NCBI GenBank assembly: GCA_963775635.1
Contig: CAVZJO010000015.1
Coordinates: forward strand, 62,001-126,000
DNA length: 64,000 bases
Reading direction: 5' to 3'
Source of the DNA: JALORV01 sp963775635
GTDB taxonomy: Bacteria; Pseudomonadota; Gammaproteobacteria; Burkholderiales; Burkholderiaceae_F
Shown here: in pieces, positions 59,762-64,000 of the stretch
How positions within the stretch are numbered: position 1 is the stretch's first letter
Layout of the letters: each line of letters begins with the position of its first letter
Position numbers and translations under genes: made by a program
Notes under the pieces: model-generated
What the model was told of the DNA's origin: nothing
Seen by the model: the letters and a program-made list of their open reading frames with translations, nothing else
The model's database searches: none

Positions 59762-60691
59762 ATGAACCTGCAGCAGTTTCGCTTCCTGCGCGAAGCGGCT
59801 CGTCACAAGTTCAGCCTGACCGACGCGGCGCGCGCACTGCACACGTCGCAGCCTGGAATCTCCAAGGCGATCATCGACCTCGAGGGTGAACTCGGGGTCC
59901 CGATCTTCGCCCGCCACGGCAAGCGCGTGAAGGGACTGACCGCGCCCGGCCAAGTGGTGCTCGACGCCGCCGAACGCATCATGCTCGAGGTCGACAACCT
60001 GAAGAAGCTGGCGCGCGACTACGCCGGCAGCCCGGAAGGGACGCTGCGCGTCGCGACCACGCACACGCAGGCGCGCTACGTCCTGCCGCAGGTGATCCAG
60101 CAGTTCGCGCAGAAGTTCCCGCAGGTGCGACTGAAGCTGCTGCAGGCCAACCCGCCGCAGATCGTCTCGATGCTGGTGCATGGGCAAGCGGATCTCGGGG
60201 TCGCCACCGAGTCGCTGGCTGATGCGCCGGGACTGCTGACGATTCCCGTCTACGACTGGCAGCACGTGGCGATCGTCAAGCCGGATCACGCGCTGGTGAA
60301 GTTCGTCACCACGCCAGGCAAGCTGACGCTTAAGGACCTCGCCCGTCATCCGATCGTCACCTACGAGCACCAGTTCGCCGGCCGCGGCAAGATCGACGAC
60401 GCCTTTGCGCAGGCCGCTATCGAGCCGTCGATCGTGCTCGAGGCGGTCGACGCCGATGTGATCAAGACCTACGTACTGATCGGCATGGGCGTCGGGATCG
60501 TCGCCGGTGTCGCGGTCGATGCCCGTCGCGACGGCCTGGTGGCGCTGCCGTGCGGGCACCTGTTCGGCCGCAACGTCACGCGGCTGGCGGTCAAGGAGGG
60601 CACCTACCTGCGCGGCTTCGTCTACTCGTTCGTCGAGATGCTGGTGCCGGGTTGGGACAAGCGGCGTATCGAGGAGGCGTTCCGCGCGTAG
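59762..60691 (+). CDS. cysB: CysB-type LysR transcriptional regulator
   Basis: 309 residues from ATG 59762. Helix-turn-helix HKFSLTDAARALHTSQPGISKAIIDLEGELGVPIFARHGKRVKGLTAPG, then the effector domain with TTHTQARYVLPQVI (the Thr residues that bind acetylserine or sulfate), GQADLGVATE and GMGVGIVAGVAVDA. This is the CysB/Cbl subgroup controlling sulfur assimilation. Divergent from nrdJ. The ketopantoate-reductase-like gene follows at 10 bases and probably shares its transcript. Confidence 0.92.
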   Translation: MNLQQFRFLREAARHKFSLTDAARALHTSQPGISKAIIDLEGELGVPIFARHGKRVKGLTAPGQVVLDAAERIMLEVDNLKKLARDYAGSPEGTLRVATTHTQARYVLPQVIQQFAQKFPQVRLKLLQANPPQIVSMLVHGQADLGVATESLADAPGLLTIPVYDWQHVAIVKPDHALVKFVTTPGKLTLKDLARHPIVTYEHQFAGRGKIDDAFAQAAIEPSIVLEAVDADVIKTYVLIGMGVGIVAGVAVDARRDGLVALPCGHLFGRNVTRLAVKEGTYLRGFVYSFVEMLVPGWDKRRIEEAFRA

Positions 60692-60701
60692 CCGGCTCAC
60701 C

Positions 60702-61682
60702 ATGCGGGTCGCCATCGTCGGCGCCGGCTCGATTGGCGCGGTCATCGGAGCCAAGCTCGCGGCATCGGGTCACGAGGTCGTGCTTGTCGCGCGCGGTGCG
60801 CACCTCGATGCAATCCGGCGCGATGGTCTGAAGCTTGTCGACCACGTCGGTTCCGCGGGCGATATATATCGCCTGGCGGCCAGCGAGAACCCCGCGGACT
60901 TTCTGCAGCAGGACCTCGTCGTGATCGCGCTGAAGGCGCATGCGATCGCGGCGATGCTGCCGCGCATGGCGCCGCTCGTGGGTGCGGACACGGTCGTGGT
61001 TCCGGCGATCAATGGCCTGCCGTGGTGGTACTTCCACGCGGAGGGTGGCGCACTGAGCGACACCGCGCTGCGATCGCTCGATCCGGCGGGCAACATGTTC
61101 GCCGCGCTCGACCCACGGCACATTCTCGGCTGCGTCGTTCACATTGCGGCCGAGGTGCGGGCCCCCGGTGAAGTGCATCACACCGGCGGGCGGCGGCTGA
61201 TCCTCGGCGAGCCCGACCGGTCGATGTCGGCGCGGCTGGCGCACATCGGCGATGCGCTCGATGCGGCGGGGTTCGCGACCGAGCGTTCGAAGGACATCCG
61301 GCTCGACGTCTGGATCAAGCTCCTCGGCAATCTGTCGTTCAACCCGGTTGCTGCGCTGACCGGCTACCTGATGAACCAGATCGTTGCCGACGAGAACGTG
61401 CTGCAGGTCATCCGCGCGATGATGCTGGAGGGCATGCAGGTGTCGAAACATTACGGCTACCCGATCCCGATGACACCGGACCAGCGCATCGACCTGGCGC
61501 GCCAGCTCGGCGCAGCCAAGATTTCTATGCTGCAGGATCTCGAACAGCGGCGCCCGCTCGAACTGGCGGCCGTCGTCGAAGCGGTGATCGAACTGGCCGA
61601 GATGGCCGGCATCGCAGTGCCGACGACTCGCCATGTGCACGCGCTGGCGCTCGCCCGCGCACGCGCGCTCGGCATCGCCTGA
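60702..61682 (+). CDS. Ketopantoate reductase family protein, second copy
   Basis: 326 residues. NAD(P)-binding motif VAIVGAGSIGAVIGAKLAASGHEVVLVARG and ApbA C-domain with RLDVWIKLLGNLSFNPVAALTGYLMNQIV and IDLARQLGAAKISMLQDLEQRRPLEL, where the K-x-S-M-x-x-D-x-x-x-x-R-P-x-E pattern is the ketopantoate-binding part. Better conserved there than the 5734-6648 gene. It could be PanE or a related 2-oxo acid reductase. Confidence 0.85.
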   Translation: MRVAIVGAGSIGAVIGAKLAASGHEVVLVARGAHLDAIRRDGLKLVDHVGSAGDIYRLAASENPADFLQQDLVVIALKAHAIAAMLPRMAPLVGADTVVVPAINGLPWWYFHAEGGALSDTALRSLDPAGNMFAALDPRHILGCVVHIAAEVRAPGEVHHTGGRRLILGEPDRSMSARLAHIGDALDAAGFATERSKDIRLDVWIKLLGNLSFNPVAALTGYLMNQIVADENVLQVIRAMMLEGMQVSKHYGYPIPMTPDQRIDLARQLGAAKISMLQDLEQRRPLELAAVVEAVIELAEMAGIAVPTTRHVHALALARARALGIA

Positions 61683-61688
61683 CGCTCG

Positions 61689-62023
61689 GGGAGCCTCCGC
61701 ACAACCCATGATGCCCGCGGCGCGGTCTTGGCGGGACGAGCCGCTGTGAAGCGCCGTCTAGACTTGCTGCGGCAAGGCAAGAAGGTGCGTCACGCGGATT
61801 CCCGCCAGGACCACGCCCCGGAGGGTTTGTGCGCTGAGCAGCGGCAAAGCCGCTGCGCGCACCAAGAGCCGTATGCGGCGAGTGCGGCCGACCGGCCGCA
61901 CTGGCCGCGCTCGCGTCGTTGCGCGCCTCGTGCTTGAGCACCCGCCAAGCACCTTCGGCGCGCGCCTAGCGATCATCGGCATTGCGCACAGACGCGGGCA
62001 TCAGCGGTTATGTGGAGGCTCCC
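61689..62023. mobile_element. MITE-like element with 31-bp terminal inverted repeats
   Basis: The ends 61689-61719 and 61993-62023 are inverted repeats matching at 27 of 31 positions, beginning GGGAGCCTCC. The 335-bp element sits exactly between two convergent genes, seven bases after one stop and touching the other. The interior is GC-rich with hairpins (for example AGCGGC/GCCGCT, 61839-61853) and has no transposase frame. The ends differ from those of the 37454-37793 element, though both share a hairpin of the form AGCGGC-loop-GCCGCTGCG. Confidence 0.6.
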
Positions 62024-62883
62024 TAGCGCGGGCGCTTGCTCAAGCGGATCAGTTCGAGCGCTGCGTCGAACAGCAGCGACGCCGGGCTCGCGAGTTCTTC
62101 GACTGCCGACAAGTGATTGACACGCGGCATCGGTACTTCGCGCAGGAATATGTTCTTCCACGCGCGGCCGATCAGCGTGGTCTGTCTACGGAACTCGGAC
62201 GATTCCAGCCCGCCAACGGCAGTGATCAGCGGCGCCGACGTTGCCGGCGGTAGATGAACCGGCGAAAGCGCATCAGCCCGGCGCTCGTCGAGGCGCAAGT
62301 CGACATTGACGAAGGGCGCGTGCACCAGCGGCGCGAGATCGTAGATTCCGCTGATGCCGAGTCCGCCCTTGACCAGCAGCGGCGGCAGCTCGCGGTCATA
62401 CACCGGCCACAGCGCTGCCATCATCATCGCGGTCAGGTGTGCGCCGGCCGAATGTCCGGCGACCACGATGCGCTCCGGGTCGAAGCCCAGCCTGTCACCA
62501 TTGCGATAGAGCCACGCGAGCGCTCTCAGCTGCTGGCGAACGATGTCCTCGATCGCCGTGGCCGGTGCGAGTCCGTAGTTGAGCAATGCCAGTGCGACGC
62601 CGTGCTGAATGAACGGCGGCGCGAGCCACGAGAAATCTGACTTGTCGAGCGAGCGCCAGTAGCCGCCATGGATAAATACCAAAAGCGGCGCGGCCTCACG
62701 CTGAGTCGGAAAGTAGTCGAGACGTTCGGCCGGCGTCTCGCCATAGAGCAGATCGATGAGGCACGCTCGCAGTCGGCGTGTCAGCGCTCCACGTTCGGCC
62801 CAGCGCGCGAAGACCTGCGGGTGTTCGGGCACCGCAGCCCGCACGTTGTATTCGCGGTCCAAGTCCGCGGTTTCTCTTTTCAT
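62023..62883 (-). CDS. Alpha/beta hydrolase, kynurenine formamidase-like
   Basis: 286 residues from ATG 62883 behind GGAGCGGAG. Oxyanion motif FIHGGYWRSLDKSDFSWLA, nucleophile elbow VAGHSAGAHLTAMM, catalytic His in PRVNHLSAVEEL. HGGYW and the early DREYNVRAAVPEH segment are shared with arylformamidases and related esterases. No tryptophan-degradation genes are adjacent, so the substrate is open. Its stop TAG overlaps the last base of the MITE-like element. Confidence 0.85.
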   Translation of the reverse strand: MKRETADLDREYNVRAAVPEHPQVFARWAERGALTRRLRACLIDLLYGETPAERLDYFPTQREAAPLLVFIHGGYWRSLDKSDFSWLAPPFIQHGVALALLNYGLAPATAIEDIVRQQLRALAWLYRNGDRLGFDPERIVVAGHSAGAHLTAMMMAALWPVYDRELPPLLVKGGLGISGIYDLAPLVHAPFVNVDLRLDERRADALSPVHLPPATSAPLITAVGGLESSEFRRQTTLIGRAWKNIFLREVPMPRVNHLSAVEELASPASLLFDAALELIRLSKRPR

Positions 62884-63003
62884 CTCCGCTCCCATCTTCG
62901 GCCGCGAGTGTAGCGACGGCGAATCGGGCGCGAGGCGTTGAACGCTCCGCCGGTGCGACCTATAATCTCGCTCCTGCCGGCTGAAACGCCAGCATCAGGA
63001 ATC

Positions 63004-63079
63004 GGGGAAGTAGCTCAGCTGGGAGAGCGCTGCGTTCGCAATGCAGAGGTCGGGAGTTCGATCCTCCTCTTCTCCACCA
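63004..63079 (+). tRNA. tRNA-Ala, anticodon CGC
   Basis: 76 bases including an encoded CCA (63077-63079). Acceptor stem GGGGAAG/CTTCTCC with the G3:U70 wobble pair that marks tRNA-Ala, D-arm GCTC/GAGC, anticodon loop TTCGCAA (anticodon CGC, reads GCG), and T-arm with TTCGATC. The anticodon stem CTGCG/TGCAG has one G-U pair, and so does the T stem. Cognate of alaS at 41492. Confidence 0.95.
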
Positions 63080-63088
63080 GATTTTCGA

Positions 63089-63110
63089 GGGCTGCCAACG
63101 CAGCCCTTTT
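63089..63110 (+). terminator. Intrinsic terminator after tRNA-Ala
   Basis: GGGCTGC (63089-63095) pairs with GCAGCCC (63100-63106) across a four-base loop, followed by TTTT. It lies nine bases after the CCA end. Confidence 0.8.
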
Positions 63111-63194
63111 CATTTCGTGAGTTCAGATACTTAAAAATCTGAACGGTCCTCGTGGCGGACCTCGCTTGCTGGAGCCGCGGCGTATCGTGAACGC

Positions 63195-63471
63195 ATGTCT
63201 TTCCACGTCGAGTGCTACGCCGGCTATCGCGGCGAGCAGGAACCCCTGGCCCTCCGGTTCGGCGAACGGCGCGTCGCCGTACGTCGCGGTAGTGGACAGG
63301 TGGTACTCGCCGGCGCAGCGGTGGTTTAAGGTCGAGGCCGAAGACGGCGACATCTACATCGTCCGCCACGACGAGCCGAGCGGCCGGTGGGATCTTGCCG
63401 CGTACACGAGCGCGAAGTCACCCGGCACGGACTTACGCAGCCCTAAGTCCCAGCAGGACCCGCTGACCTGA
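63195..63471 (+). CDS. Small conserved protein, frame-disrupted
   Basis: From ATG 63195 the frame reads MSFHVECYAGYRGEQEPLALRFGERRVAV, then shifts near 63280. It continues in the next frame with VAVVDRWYSPAQRWFKVEAEDGDIYIVRHDEPSGRWDLAAYTS. Removing one base gives 91 residues of a coherent small protein (H-V-E-C-Y-A-G-Y-R-G-E ... D-R-W ... F-K-V ... Y-I-V-R-H-D-E). I recognise this pattern from conserved hypothetical proteins but no function. No ribosome site is evident. Pseudogene or sequence error. Confidence 0.6.
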
Positions 63472-63587
63472 AGCGCCTATTGTCCGTGTCGTAGCCGCTT
63501 CAATTGACGCGGGTCCACGCTCGCTATCGTCTCAATGCGAGGAGCGAATCGGCCAAATACTGCGGGGCGTAACCCAGACTTCGCGAC

Positions 63588-64000
63588 CTAGCCGGGGATA
63601 TCCAGTTCCGTGTGGGGAACTTCACCGTCCGTTGGATCTGCTGTATCAATGATCACGCGGGGTTTCGGGTCGGGGAGTGTTTTCCGCGCTGGCTGCAAAC
63701 ATTGCTTCCTCTCTTCGAACTCCGTAAGTACATCGTCTCGAATGATCGGCTGAAACCTGTTTCCTGGCCTCAGCAGCCCGCGCTCCTTCTGCAAGAACGC
63801 AAGCACGGTTGACGCTGAATGCACCCAATTGCGGGCGCCGGATTCAGCAAAGCCCGGGCCACCGGTCGAGCCGCGCTCGCCCAACGGGTGAACTTTTGAA
63901 TCCTTTCCCATCCAGAATCCAAGCACCACGCCTCTTTCCGGACGCTCCGGCGTGCCAGGAACCCACAAGATCAGCCACACGTCCGAGGTCTTCCCGTCGG
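63588..64000 (-). CDS. Hypothetical protein, 5' end outside the window
   Basis: The frame is open to the window edge (the residues before GTG 63980 read D-G-K-T-S-D), so the real start is probably further right. Visible text includes VWLILWVPGTPERPERGVVLGFWMG, HPLGERGSTGGPGF, WVHSASTVLAFLQKERGLLRPGNRF and an acidic tail. I do not recognise a family. Base composition is lower in GC than the rest of the window, which may reflect transferred DNA next to the tRNA gene. Confidence 0.55.
   Translation of the reverse strand, partial: DGKTSDVWLILWVPGTPERPERGVVLGFWMGKDSKVHPLGERGSTGGPGFAESGARNWVHSASTVLAFLQKERGLLRPGNRFQPIIRDDVLTEFEERKQCLQPARKTLPDPKPRVIIDTADPTDGEVPHTELDIPG

Noticed and set aside
1..64000. 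CRISPR array, prophage, toxin-antitoxin or restriction system
   Set aside because: No regularly spaced repeats, no phage structural genes and no recognisable defence proteins were seen on either strand.

Overview
The window looks like a chromosomal segment of a high-GC betaproteobacterium, probably Burkholderiales. The evidence is a cco cytochrome oxidase cluster followed by fnr and hemN, the pepA-holC-valS arrangement, a divergent lptF-lptG pair, a CysB-type regulator next to a class II (B12) ribonucleotide reductase, and a PEP-CTERM protein. There is no rRNA, no CRISPR array, no recognisable phage and no intact transposase gene. One tRNA gene, tRNA-Ala(CGC), lies near the right end.

Layout. 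0-10 kb: the 3' end of S-formylglutathione hydrolase, a PEP-CTERM protein behind a sigma-54-type promoter, glnS with an unusual internal insertion, a vanadium-haloperoxidase-like protein, and a minus-strand run of patatin, FAD disulfide reductase, DM13 protein and ketopantoate-reductase-like genes. 10-29 kb: an accessory stretch of regulators (AraC, TetR), two methyltransferases, hydrolases, a flavoprotein oxidase, an EpsC-type serine acetyltransferase, an MFS transporter, and two pairs of small secreted paralogues. 29-41 kb: a microaerobic respiration block, ccoI-ccoS-ccoNOQP-ccoG-ccoH, a small membrane protein, fnr, hemN and a SafE-like membrane protein. FNR-type palindromes sit upstream of ccoI, ccoN and hemN/fnr. 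41-60 kb: mostly housekeeping genes (alaS, GNAT, Nudix, TusA, valS, holC, pepA, lptF, lptG, nrdJ, cysB). 60-64 kb: a second ketopantoate-reductase-like gene, an alpha/beta hydrolase, the tRNA and two poorly known genes.

Sequence quality. At least seven genes are broken by a single inserted or missing base: the PEP-CTERM protein, a DUF3455-like lipoprotein, the MFS transporter, a small secreted protein, the M24 aminopeptidase P, valS, and a small conserved protein after the tRNA. An eighth junction, upstream of valS, has lost its stop codon at a C run. valS is essential and its break lies in a G run, so residual assembly or sequencing indels are a likely cause for at least some of these. For each broken gene I give the whole gene extent and say where the frame changes.

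I do not see a convincing new multi-gene system. The best leads are regulatory. An 18-bp TetR operator fills the gap between -35 and -10 of an apparently leaderless tetR, and a near-copy lies inside the next gene. A 15-bp direct repeat 41 bp apart sits between a divergent AraC gene and a methyltransferase. A sigma-54-like promoter precedes the PEP-CTERM gene, and class II FNR promoter spacing is seen at ccoI and hemN. Two unrelated-looking ~340-bp palindromic-ended elements have the appearance of MITEs.
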